Origin: Tuctoria greenei
Taxonomy: Eukaryota > Streptophyta > Magnoliopsida > Poales > Poaceae
Direction of reading: 5' to 3'
NCBI GenBank assembly: GCA_036927565.1
Contig: JAYESD010000007.1
Span: 7,833,644-7,897,643 of the forward strand
DNA: 64,000 nt
Shown here: in pieces, positions 21,929 to 32,794 of the stretch
Layout: the number at the start of each line of letters is the position of its first letter
Numbering within the stretch: position 1 is the first letter of the stretch
The notes under the pieces: model-generated
The model's database searches: none
The model's input: only the letters and a program-made list of their open reading frames with translations
Told to the model about the DNA's origin: nothing
Translations under genes and position numbers: made by a program

Positions 21929-24900
21929 CTATCTACGCGGTTGATGTTTTCTGGTTTGATGAAAAAGGTACATCTCTTCATACTGATTATATTCCTCTTC
22001 ATTATCTCCCACACGCTCAACTCCAACAATATTTTGCTTTCCAAAAACAACTACGTACATCTTCTCAGTTTCTAGATTTTGTACATAAAAAACTTGTGCA
22101 AGATGATCGGCGAGAACCCACGGGTCATCTTTATAACCTACTTTGTTCAAGTCTACCAGTGTCAGCCCATAGTTGTCCACTTTCACACCATCAGGATGTT
22201 TGACCCATTGACACTTAAATACAGGCATTGCCATTCTTTCGCCATAATTGAGTTCCCATATTTCCTCTATGAACCCAAAGTATGTGGTCTTCTGCCCTTG
22301 TGGATCATAAGCCTCTATACGAACACCACTATTTTGTGCATCACTCTTACCGTGTTTTTCCTTAGGGTAAAATTTGTAACCATTGATGTCATATGCTTGC
22401 CATGATGTCACCAAAGAAGATGGGCCAGAAGTTAACTTCTTCATTGTTGCCTCTTCTATAGAGTTTCCGTATGGTATATTTTTGTCCATTAATCATTCAG
22501 TGAAACATCTTCTGTGCTCTTTCATGATCCAGTCCTCTGTGCGGTCTTGGTTTTTCTCGCAAAGCTTAATTAGGTGTTCCTTAATTTATGACTCAACTAT
22601 TGCGAGGTGTTGTAGTACACCAAAATGTACACCGTGTACATTCTTGTAATCTTGAACGATAAAAGTTTTCTTACCCACTTTGCCTCTCCCACGTAGTCTA
22701 CCTTCATGTACTAGTATAGGTACGCCTATCGGTTTTACATCTTTGACGTAATCAGCGCAACCGTCAATCACTTCTTCATGGGTGTATCCTTCCATAATTG
22801 AACCCTCTGGGTGAGCATGGTTCTGCACATAATCTTTTAATACTCCTAAATATCTCTCCAACGGAAACACATGATGTAAATATAGTTGCCCCAATGCTTT
22901 TATCTGATCAACAAGATGTATGATTAGGTGTACTTGCATATCAAAAAAGGATGGTGGAAGACACATCTCAAGCTTGCACATAGTCTCGATGATGTACGTT
23001 TTCAAATAGTCTAAATCTGCATGTGATATTATTTTTTGCGATACTGCATTGAAGAAGTAACATGAACGTGTGATGACAACTTTTATATGCTCAGGTTTGA
23101 TGACTTATTGCAATGGCAAGGAACACTGTCATCATCATGCGATAGCCGTGAGAATTATAGTTGAATAAAGACAAGTCTTTCATCGATACTAGTTTGCGGA
23201 TATTGGATGAGAAACTCGTGGGAACTTTGATCCCACGCAAGCATTCACAAATTACTTTTTTTCCCTTCTAGTGTTAAGTTGTAGCTAGTTGGGGGAAGGT
23301 AATGCTTCCTGTTTTCCTTTTCTACTGGTTGAAGCTTTGGTCACATATCAAGATTTACTAGGTCTATACGTGAATTTAATCCGTCCTTTATTTTCCTCGG
23401 CATGTCCAGCAAGGTTCCAATGATGCTGTCAAATACATTCTTTGTAACGTGCATCAAATCAATACTATGGCAAAATTCCAGATTCTTCCAGTACGGAAGA
23501 TATTTAAAAAAAATTGATTGTTTCTTGAAAGCCATGTCAGTTTTATCACCTGAAGATGTACTCTTCTTTCCCTTTGTTCCTATACATTTTTTACACTTAC
23601 CGAAAGCAATATGAATGTTCTTGACCATTTCGAACACGAGTTTTCCAATGTAAGGTTTTGGTGGAGTATCTTTTTTTTTATTTTGTTATCAAATTGTTCT
23701 TGCATATACCTATACTTGTGCATATCTGTCAAGAACCGCCGGTGTCTCATGTACACCGTCTTTCTGGATGAAGTGAGGTATTGAAATCCAGTTCTATACA
23801 TGCACCTTACACAAACCTTTCTTCCCTTTTATTTGTCCCGATAATGTAAACAGTTTGGGATAATCATGCACAGTAATGAATATCATTGCTCTTAGCGTGA
23901 AATACTCCTGATTGTACTCATTCCATGTATGTACCCCTTCATTTCATAACATCGCCATATCTTCCATTAAAGGTTCCAAGAACACATCAATTTTGATGTT
24001 GGGTTGTTTCGGATCTTGTATAAGAACAAATAACAAGATATATTTCCTTTTGTGACACAACCATGTTGGTAGGTTGTACATCGTTAAGACCACGGGCCAT
24101 GTGCTATGTATGCTCCTTTTTCCACCAAACGGATTCATTCCGTCTGTACCCAAGGCAAACCTTACATTTATTATTTCCTTTGCAAATTATGGATACTGAA
24201 TATCAAAAATTTTCCACTGTGTTGCATCACCAGAGTGTCGAATATGTTTTTCATTCTTCTTGCGCTGCTCGGAATGCCAACACATAAGTTCATCCTCTCT
24301 AGGGTTTGAGAACAAATGCTTCAAGCGATCAATTACTAGAGGGTACCACATCACCAAGGCATGAATTTTTCTCTTATGCTTCCTGTTTACATCGTCAAAA
24401 AGTATCGTCATCGTCACCTTTAGGGCCAATAATAAACTTCTTATTCTTCTGAGACTTTTTCATGTTTGTAACATACTAGTGATTGTAGTCCTTCTTGTAT
24501 CTACTGACACCACAGATGGGGCATCTAGTTGCAAGGTCATGCTCTTTGCGCTTGCTCTTTGCGCGATACAGAATACAATGGTTCACACAAGCGTGTATTT
24601 TTGTCACACCTAGTGTCATGAGGCAAAGAAGTTTCTTCGCTTTATAAGTGCTTCTGGGCAGTTTATTCGGATTTGGAATAATTGCTACCAAAAGATTCAA
24701 AAGATTGGAGAAACTACAATCAGACCATCCGTATGTGGCTTTCAACTTTAGCAGTTCTAGGGCTGCATGCAATGTAGTTAACTCTTTATCACAACCGTTT
24801 GATTCATCACATAAAATCTCCTTTGCTGCATTCTGCAATGTCTCTATTTTACTTAAACCTTTACTTGCTCCCATAGAAGTCAATACATGTAGTTCAATGT

Positions 24901-24993
24901 GACACAACATCTCCTCACAATCGAACTCATCATCATCACCACCATCTTGATTGTCACTACCATCATTGATAAAAACATTATCATCATCTGAAC
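21929..24993 (-). pseudogene. CACTA transposase TNP2 gene, main part
   Basis: Transposase that binds and cuts the element ends. In order on minus: the region after the N-terminal domain, with LPRSTYKAKKLLCL and a Cys/His cluster (24480-24990); TNP2 core blocks VMWYPLVIDRLKHLFSNP (24187-24429), TDGMNPFGGKRSIHSTWPVV (23944-24153) and FCHSIDLMHVTKNVFDSIIG (23341-23637); a DUF4218-like block (22586-23005); and a DUF4216-like block (21929-22489). Breaks include shifts or gaps near 24430-24475, 24160, 23800-23940 and 23010-23330. An upstream piece of the gene lies beyond the Tekay insertion at 35455-35725. Position 21929 abuts the SNF2 fragment, so the C-terminus may be truncated. Confidence 0.85.
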
Positions 24994-24998
24994 CCCTC
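24994..24998. repeat. Target-site duplication CCCTC (left copy)
   Basis: Precedes TGTAACACCC of the Tekay LTR. The identical CCCTC is at 35450-35454 after the right LTR. It proves a simple insertion into the transposase gene. Confidence 0.93.
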
Positions 24999-27870
24999 TG
25001 TAACACCCTCATTTTCATGCATCATGCCCTACATACATTCATATACATGTTTAACATTAATCCACATAAAGAGGAACGAGTTTAAAATTGATTTGGAATG
25101 ATTAAAATTGATTTGGAACAAAACCGCACTTAAATTGCTGAAAAGTGCGGACTAGTCCAGTTTTAGTGAGGACTAGTCCCATTTCTCTCTGACTAAAAAT
25201 GGACTTGTCCGTTTTTGCTGCGGACTAGTCCGATTTTGCCTCTAGAAACTTTCAGACTTATCCGATTTTGTGCGGACTAGTCCGATATTCCAAGAATCCT
25301 TAAAAATTTGCTAAGTCCCTGGACTTGTCCGGACTAGTCCGGTGTTCCAGCGGACTTGTCCGTTTTCCTCTCTGACTAAAGTCGGACTTGTCTGATTTTA
25401 CGCCAGACTTGTCCGATTTTCTCTATGGACATTTTTGGACTAGTCCGGTCCTGTTCAGACTTGTCCGATATTTCGCGACTCCGAGTTGATCTTTTGTTTT
25501 ACGACTTGTTTCTTGGGGTTCACATTAAGTGGGCCTAGGGACGTCGTGCCTAACTCTTTTAGAGCCCATGTGGGACTCTAAACCGGCCTCTACTCCACTC
25601 AAACTCGAAATCCATCTAACCCTAGCCTCCACCTCTATATAAAGAACCCCACCCCTTGGCTTGACATCTATTTGCCACTTTTCCACCCCACCCAAACCCT
25701 AGTTCGTGGAGAGCCACCACCAAGGATGGAGGAGGAGATCTCAAGCAAGAAGAAGAAGAGGAGGAAACGAAAGAGGATCAAGATCTCCATCAAGTTTCGT
25801 TCTTCATCACCAAATCATCTCCAAGTTCATCACCAACCCTAGATCATCAAGATCCAAGTGTTGCCTCCAAGTTTCTTGATTCATTGGAGTCCTAAACACT
25901 TGGTATACCTTCTATTTCCTTTTCCTTACGTAAATTCAACCCCTATTCTCCAAATTCACGTCGATCTAGAAAACTCTAGTTCGCTAGTTCTGCGAAGTGC
26001 GGACTAGTCCGGCCTTCTGCAGACTAGTCTGATTTTCCTGGGTAAATTGTGTTGAATTAATTCTAAAATTTGATCTAATCAACTCCAAACCTGTACAAAC
26101 TTGTAAAAATCTATTAGAACTAGTTAGTGATCATTAAAAGCAATCTATTAACAAGTTCTACATTGCATTTGCATTAATCATGCATGTCATGTCATATTGA
26201 GTAATATATGTGTACTCTTTGATTGTGTTTCTTGTCTTGTATGTTTATTGTGCGGATTAGAAGGATTTGCGCTAGAGAGTGCCGTGGAGGATCCACAGCG
26301 CCAAGAGTTTGAAGGCATTGACCCTAATCAATCGCAAGGGCAAGGCAAGTGTCCTTGAAGCATATTGATCATGTTTTGACAATAAATGTTTTGTTTGCAA
26401 AACTGCATGCTGTGTCAATTTGATGGGAAATCCTATGGTAGGAAGTTTACTAGTTTGTTGACCACCCTTGTCACCTGGAATATATGGTAGAGTGTCGGGA
26501 AGGGCTTTTTACCATTTGCTTCACTTAATCAACTGGGATGGGAAAACAACTATACCACTCAACTTAATTATGCATGGATGAGATTATGGTTAACATGAAC
26601 TGGTTAATATGATATGGTAATGGGTGATCTAAGCAAGCCTGGCATGTGGATGGGTTGGATGTTATGGTGGTTTTGCTTGCTTTAGATCTAAGGACCGATT
26701 TGTGGAGCGACCATCCAGGATTTACAGTGCCACCACGAGGCCAAGTATGGGTGCAGCGTAGCTGATTAATTAGGGCTTTGCTAGTGCTATTTGGACCATT
26801 ATGGATGCTCGGGGAAGGGTAGTTGGATTGGGTTTGTTGACGATTGGTGGGACTACCCTGGGATCCGAATGGCTCAAGAGGGGGCCCTTGGTTGAAGATG
26901 TGCTCAGTTGGAGACATCGCCACTGGTGAAACCTCAGTGGGGTCTAAAGAGGCTAGTAATCCCTTTGTAAAGGCTAATTTGTGATCTCTTGGCCACACAC
27001 CTACGGAAGTGTGAGACGGCATGATTGAGATTTTCTAGTCATCGAAAGGTGATGAAATCACAAACACATGGGTAAAGCGGTACAACCTCTGAAGAGTGTG
27101 TCTACAACTATCATGATAGCCGTGCTCTCAGTTATGAGCAACCTGGACCGTCACAAGATTAGAGGAAACTTGGTATTGGGATGACTTTTGGGATGGTTAT
27201 GGTTTGGTAATGGTTATGGTTTGGTAATTGTTATGGCTGGTTATGGATTAATTTCTGGTATTGAATATGGTTATTGGCAAATGGTGAAATCTGGAATTAT
27301 TGATGATGGTAATGAATTCAGACTGGTATTATGATATTACTTCTGATTATGATGGGTTTACTTCACATACATATAATATATTGCTTTTCAAATGTTTTAA
27401 TGTACTTTTCAGCACTCAACCATTATTATATTCGTCATTTGAATCAACCACATATCATACTTTCCACACTTGCTGAGTACGACATGTACTCACTCTTGCA
27501 ATCCCCCCCCCCAATAGTTGAAGGTCAGGATTGGGAGTTTAATGGCGATAATGCGGAGTTCTAGGTCGTGTCTACCGTCAGCTTTGCCTATGGTGTTGAT
27601 TGGAGCTGCGCTATACCCTATTGCTTATGCTGCCTAGCTGTTTAGTTTGCTTATTTAGTTTATTTCCACTGCATTAGTTCAACTTGTCATCAATATTCAT
27701 TAAAACTTGTATTCGAGGATAATATGGGTGGTGTAATAAAATTTGGTTAATTAATCTTGTTCTATGGTAATTTTCTGTATACTCTTTTGTGATGCACTTG
27801 TGTATATGTGTTGAATATCCTGGGCACACATATGTGTTCGCTTGGTTCAATTTTGGAAACGGGTGTCACA
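24999..27870 (+). repeat. Left LTR of Tekay element (2872 bp)
   Basis: TGTAACACCC to GGGTGTCACA. Clustered CGGAC palindromes lie at 25145-25475 and again at about 26000-26035, including a perfect CCGGACTAGTCCGG at 25329-25342. The TATA box is at 25636-25643. A GAGTAC-gacat-GTACTC hairpin occurs at about 27475-27492 near a C-tract. Compared with the right LTR it has an extra 100-120 bp near 27190-27370. Confidence 0.95.
25636..25643 (+). promoter_or_regulatory. TATA box of the Tekay LTR
   Basis: TATATAAA followed by a C-rich start region. The same motif is at 33339-33346 in the right LTR. Confidence 0.65.
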
Positions 27871-27873
27871 GAT

Positions 27874-27886
27874 TGGTATCAGAACC
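27874..27886 (+). other. Primer-binding site of the Tekay element
   Basis: TGGTATCAGAACC starts three bases after the LTR end. It is an initiator-Met-tRNA type with one difference from the common TGGTATCAGAGC. The leader continues to 28132 with no ORF of note. Confidence 0.8.
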
Positions 27887-28132
27887 AGGTTGACCATAGG
27901 ATGCAGCCTAGATAGAATGGACACTTTAGAGCACATAGGAGCACTACGGAATCGATGTGTTTTTGATTGGTGTGTTGTTTGTTATATATTGCTTGATTGT
28001 GTGCTTAATAGAGGATTTTGGTATGCTTTAGCATTTCCATGTCCATGTAGGCTAGTTGGTTGTCTAGTTTCATTTCCCTTGATGCATATAGTTGGGGATG
28101 TTTTCTAATTCTTATCTCTTGCTTTTCTTCAG

Positions 28133-29781
28133 ATGGTGAGGACTCGCAACCAGAGGGATGCTAGTGATGAGGAGGAGAACCATGGAGCACCTCAGAACAA
28201 CAATGGACAAGGACCTGCTCATGGAGCTATCAACATTGAGCAGCTTTTGGCTATGCAAAATCAGCTCATGCAGACCATGATACAGACAATGGGACAGCTG
28301 TAGGCTGGTAACGTCAACAATCAGCCCCACATGCCTCCATCGCCACCCCCACCTCCTCATAACCGGTTGGGAGAGTTTATGAGGACTAGGTCGCCGACTT
28401 TTGCTCAAGCCGCTGACCCTATGGATGCAGATGATTGGCTCATGTCCGTGGAGAAGAAGCTTGCTATTGTCCAATGCAGTGACCGGGAGAAGGTCTTATT
28501 TGCTTCTCATCAACTAGTTGGAGCAGCTGCGGATTGGTGGGATTCTTATTGCAATGCTCATGAGAACCAAGAGAGGATTACATGGGCCAAATTCAAAGAG
28601 AGCTTCTATTCTCATTATGTGCCGAGGGAGTTATGATCTTGAAGAGGCAAGGATTTGAGAACTTGAGGCAAGGGAGATCGAGCGTGGGTGAATATCTCAA
28701 CAAGTTCACTCAACTCTCAAGGCATGCGCCTGAGGATGTGACCCGGGACAGCCGGAAGCAATACTTGTTCATGAGAGGCCTCAACAATGAAATCCAAGTG
28801 CAATTGCTCAATTGTGATTATACCAATTTTCAGAAGCTTGTGGACAAAGCAATTGTGGTGGAGAACAAGGTCTGTGAGATGGAGCAAGACAACAAGAGGA
28901 AGGCTCCATATCAAGGACAGCAACAAGGAAGTAATGTGCGCCCTCGCTTCACACTGCCCAATGCGCCTTACTTCAGCTCTTCTGCGCCTGCTCAACACCC
29001 TGGATTTGCACCGCGCCCAACTCAGTTTGTGCAGCAGCGCCCTGTCATGCAAGCACCTAGGCCTCCAATGCCTTACGCGCCTCGTGCTAACTTTCCTGGT
29101 GCAAATGTTCAAAATCAAGTCCGTCCAAATTATGGTGGAGCTAGGAAGTGTTGTACTTGTGGAGAAGCTGGACACTTTGCGCATCAATGTCCTAAGTCAG
29201 GCCTTGGTCAAGGAAGCAATGAACCGAGGCAAAACCCAAGACCCAATGGAGGACAACCACAAGGGAATCGTGGACAGCAGAATTTTGCTCGTGGCAACGT
29301 CAACCATGTCTCTATGGAGGATGCTCAACAAGCGGATGACGTGGTCATTGGTATGTTACTCGCAAACTCCAACCCCGTGACTATGTTGTTTGATTCTGGA
29401 GCATCGCATTCATTCATTGCATCGAAGTATGTTGCCAAGTATAGTTTTCCTATCTCTCATATGAAGTTTACTCTATTGGTTAAGTCTCCTGGAGGAGAGA
29501 TGAGGACAAATATAGTATGTCCAAAAGTAAGCCTTAGAATAAGGGGGGTAGACTTCTCCGCCAACCTCATTGTTCTGGATTCTCAAGGATTGGACATTAT
29601 ACTTGGTATGGACTGGTTGAGGAAGCACAATGGAGTTATTGAGTGTGCCACGAAGACAGTGAAGTTGACCAATGAAGAAGGGATCACCGTAGAATTTGAA
29701 GCATCTCAAACCACACCAAAGCAATTGGAGCTGAATCACATGGATGGTATCGCAATTGAGGAGATTTCCTGTGGTGTGTGA
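28133..29781 (+). pseudogene. gag: Tekay gag-protease ORF, broken
   Basis: Starts MVRTRNQRDASDEEEN at ATG 28133. The capsid core (ADPMDADDWLMSVEKKL, about 28415) runs to about 28870, followed by a Gln/Pro/Arg-rich linker. The knuckle CCTCGEAGHFAHQC is at about 29149, and the aspartic protease motif LFDSGASHSFI at about 29386 with a second flap region ILGMDWL near 29610. Breaks are TAG 28301-28303 and a frameshift near 28630. The last part is open to TGA 29779-29781. Confidence 0.9.
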
Positions 29782-32700
29782 ATTTTTGGATGTTTTTTTT
29801 TGGACGAGTTGTCAGGTATGCCACCTGATCGAGACATTGAGTTTGTTATTGATTTAATACCTGGAACTGCACCTATAGCTAAGAGGCCGTATAGGATGCC
29901 TCCTATGGAATTAGAGGAGCTCAAGAAGCAGCTTCAAGAGCAACTAGAGAAGGGTTTTATTCGCCCATGCTCTTCATCTTGGGGAGCGCCCATTCTATTT
30001 GTGGACAAGAAGGATGGATCCCAAAGGATGTGCGTAGATTACCGAGCTCTCAACGAGGTAACAATCAAGAACAAGTACACCTTGCCAAGCATAGAAGAAT
30101 TGTTTGATCAGATGAAGGGTGCTTGTGTCTTCTCAAAGATTGATTTGAGGTCAGGATACTTTCAAATGAAGATTAGACCATCGGACATACCCAAGACAAC
30201 TTTTAGGACACGGTATGGATCTTATGAGTACACGACGATGTCTTTTGGATTGACCAATGCACCTGCGTACTTTATGTACCTCATGAATAAGGTCTTCATG
30301 GAGTACTTGGATAAGTTCGTGTGGTGTTTATTGATGACATTATGATCTACTCGAAGGATGAGAAGGAACATGAGGAACACTTGAGGCTTACATTGCAGAA
30401 ATTGAGGGATCATCAATTGTATGCCAAGTTCAACAAGTGTGAGTTTTGGCTGAAAGAGGTGTCGTTTTTGGGTCATATCATCTCAGGAGGAGGAGTATCG
30501 GTTGACCCTGGAAAAGTGAGAGACGTGTTGAAGTGGGAACCACTGCAAAATGTCAAGGAAATAAGGAGTTTTCTTGGAATGGCTGGATATTATCGTAGAT
30601 TCATCAAGGACTTTTCCAAGATAGCCAAGCCAACGATGGAATTGCTAATGAAGGGAAATACATTCCAATGGACTCAAGCTTGTCAAGAAAGTTTTGAGGA
30701 GTTGAAGAAGAGGTTAACAACAAATCCAGTTTTGGTATTGCTGGATGTAAGCAAGAGTTTTGATATTTATTGTGACGCATCGAGACAAGGACTTGGATGT
30801 GTATTGATGCAAGAAGGTCAAGTGGTTGCCTATGCATCGAGGCAATTGAAGAAACATGAGCAGAATTACCCTACACATGATCTTGAACTAGCAGCCGTGG
30901 TACACACATTGAAGATTTGGAGACACTATATCCTTGGGCATCGGTGTGAAATTTATACAGATCAGAAGAGTTTGAAGTATATTTTCACACAAACGGATCT
31001 GAACTTGATGCAACGAAGATAGTTGGAGCTCATCAAGGATTATGATTTGGGAATCAATTATCATCCAGGGAAGGCTAATGTTGTGGCCGATGCTTTGAGT
31101 AGAAAAGGAGTAAGTCATCAACTCATAGTTCGAAAGTTACCATACGAGTTATGTATGGAGTTTGAACGGTTGAATCTCGGATTCATAAATGAGATGGGGA
31201 TGATGGAGTTAAATCCAACCCTGGAGCAAGAAATTCGAGAAGCACAAGCCACGGATGAAGAGATCAAGGAAATCAAGGAAAGGACCAAAGAAGAGAGAGA
31301 ATTCAGATTTGATGAGGATGAACATGGTACCTTATGGCTGGGAAAAAGGATTGTCGTGCCTAATGTAAAGCATATTCGGGAGACGATATTAAAAGAGGCA
31401 CATGACTCACCATACTCAATTCATCCTGGTTGTACGAAGATGTACAAAGACTTAAAGACTTGTTATTGGTGGGATAGCATGAAAAAGGACATAGCTGAAT
31501 ATGTAGCATTGTGTGATGTGTGTCAACGAGTCAAGGCGGAACATCAAAGGCCAGCCGGATTATTGCAACCATTGAAGATTCCGGAATGGAAGTGGGAAGA
31601 GATCGGTATGGACTTCATAGTTGGTTTACCACATACTCAATCCGGTTACGACTAAATTTTGGTAATTGTGGATTGGTTAACTAAGTTAGCTCACTTTATT
31701 CCTGTCAATACCACCTATAATAGAGAGAAATTGGCGGAACTATATATGGGGAGAATAGTATGTTTGCATGGAGTTGTGAAGAAGATAGTCTCGGATAGAG
31801 GTTCTCAATTTACTTCCAGGTTTTGGCAAAAATTGCATGAAGCTTTGGGAACGAGGTTGAATTTTAGTTCAACATATCACCCTCAAACGGATTGACAAAC
31901 CGAAAGGACCAACCAAATTTTAGAGCACATGTTAATAGCTTGTGCTTTAAAGCATGGGAAAGGTTGGGACAAGAGCTTGCCATATGCAGAATTTTCATAC
32001 AACAATAGTTACCAATCAAGCTTGAAAATGTAACCATATGAAGCGCTTTATGGAAGGAAGTGTAGGACGCCTTTATTCTGGAATGAGGCAGGAGAAACTC
32101 AAGTATTTGGTCCGGATGTGTTGCAAGAAGCCGAAAAGCAAGTCCAAATAATTCGTGAAAACTTGAGGGCTGCCCAATCAAGACAAAAGGGCTATGGGGA
32201 CAATAGGAGAAGGAAATTAACCTTTGAAGTGGGAGATTTTGTTTACCTCAAGGTGTCACCGATGAGGGGTCATAAGAGGTTTAACATAAGAGGCACGCTA
32301 GCACCTCGCTACATTGGACCATTCAAGATTTTGGACAAAAGAGGAGAAGTAGCGTATAAGTTGGAGATGTCAACTCATCTTTCAGGCGTACATGATGTCT
32401 TTCATGTTTCCAAGCTCAAGAAGTGCTTGAGAGTACCGGGAGAACAAGTGCCAATGGAGGGATTGGAACTAGAGGCAGATTTGACTTATGTCGAACAACC
32501 GATAAAATCCTGGAAACCAAGGAGAGAGTCACAAGGAACAAGGTTATTAGATGGTGTAAAGTTCAATGGAAGCACCACACAGAAAAAGAAGCAACGTGGG
32601 AATTGGAGGATAATCTCATGAAGGAATTTCCCTATCTCTTCTCTTTTGCGTCGAATCTCGAGGGCGAGATTCATTTTAAGGGGGGTAGGTTTGTAACACC

Positions 32701-32794
32701 CTCATTTTCATGCATCATGCCCTACATATATTCATATACATGTTTAACATTAATACACATAAAGAGGAACGAGTTTAAAATTGATTTGGAATGA
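29782..32794 (+). pseudogene. pol: Tekay pol (RT-RNase H-integrase-chromodomain), broken
   Basis: RT blocks include VDKKDGSQRMCVDYRALN and MSFGLTNAPAYF; the active site FIDD is at 30327-30338. RNase H begins FDIYCDASRQGLGCVL (about 30760). Integrase shows the HHCC zinc region (HPGC...CDVC, 31420-31530) and acidic residues in GMDFIVGLP, VSDRGSQF and TERTNQILE. A chromodomain (YVEQPIKILE, then KVQWKHH and WELEDNL) ends near 32635. Breaks are a shift near 29775-29807 at a T-run, a one-base shift near 30321, TAG 31020-31022, TAA 31653-31655, TGA about 31893, TAA about 32029 and a shift near 32490. The last frame runs through the polypurine tract and about 100 bases into the LTR. The chromodomain probably directs insertion to modified chromatin. 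Confidence 0.9.

Noticed and set aside
26564..27022. 152-codon minus frame in the Tekay left LTR
   Set aside because: It is LTR sequence only. The matching frame in the right LTR (34466-34723) is shorter and shifted.
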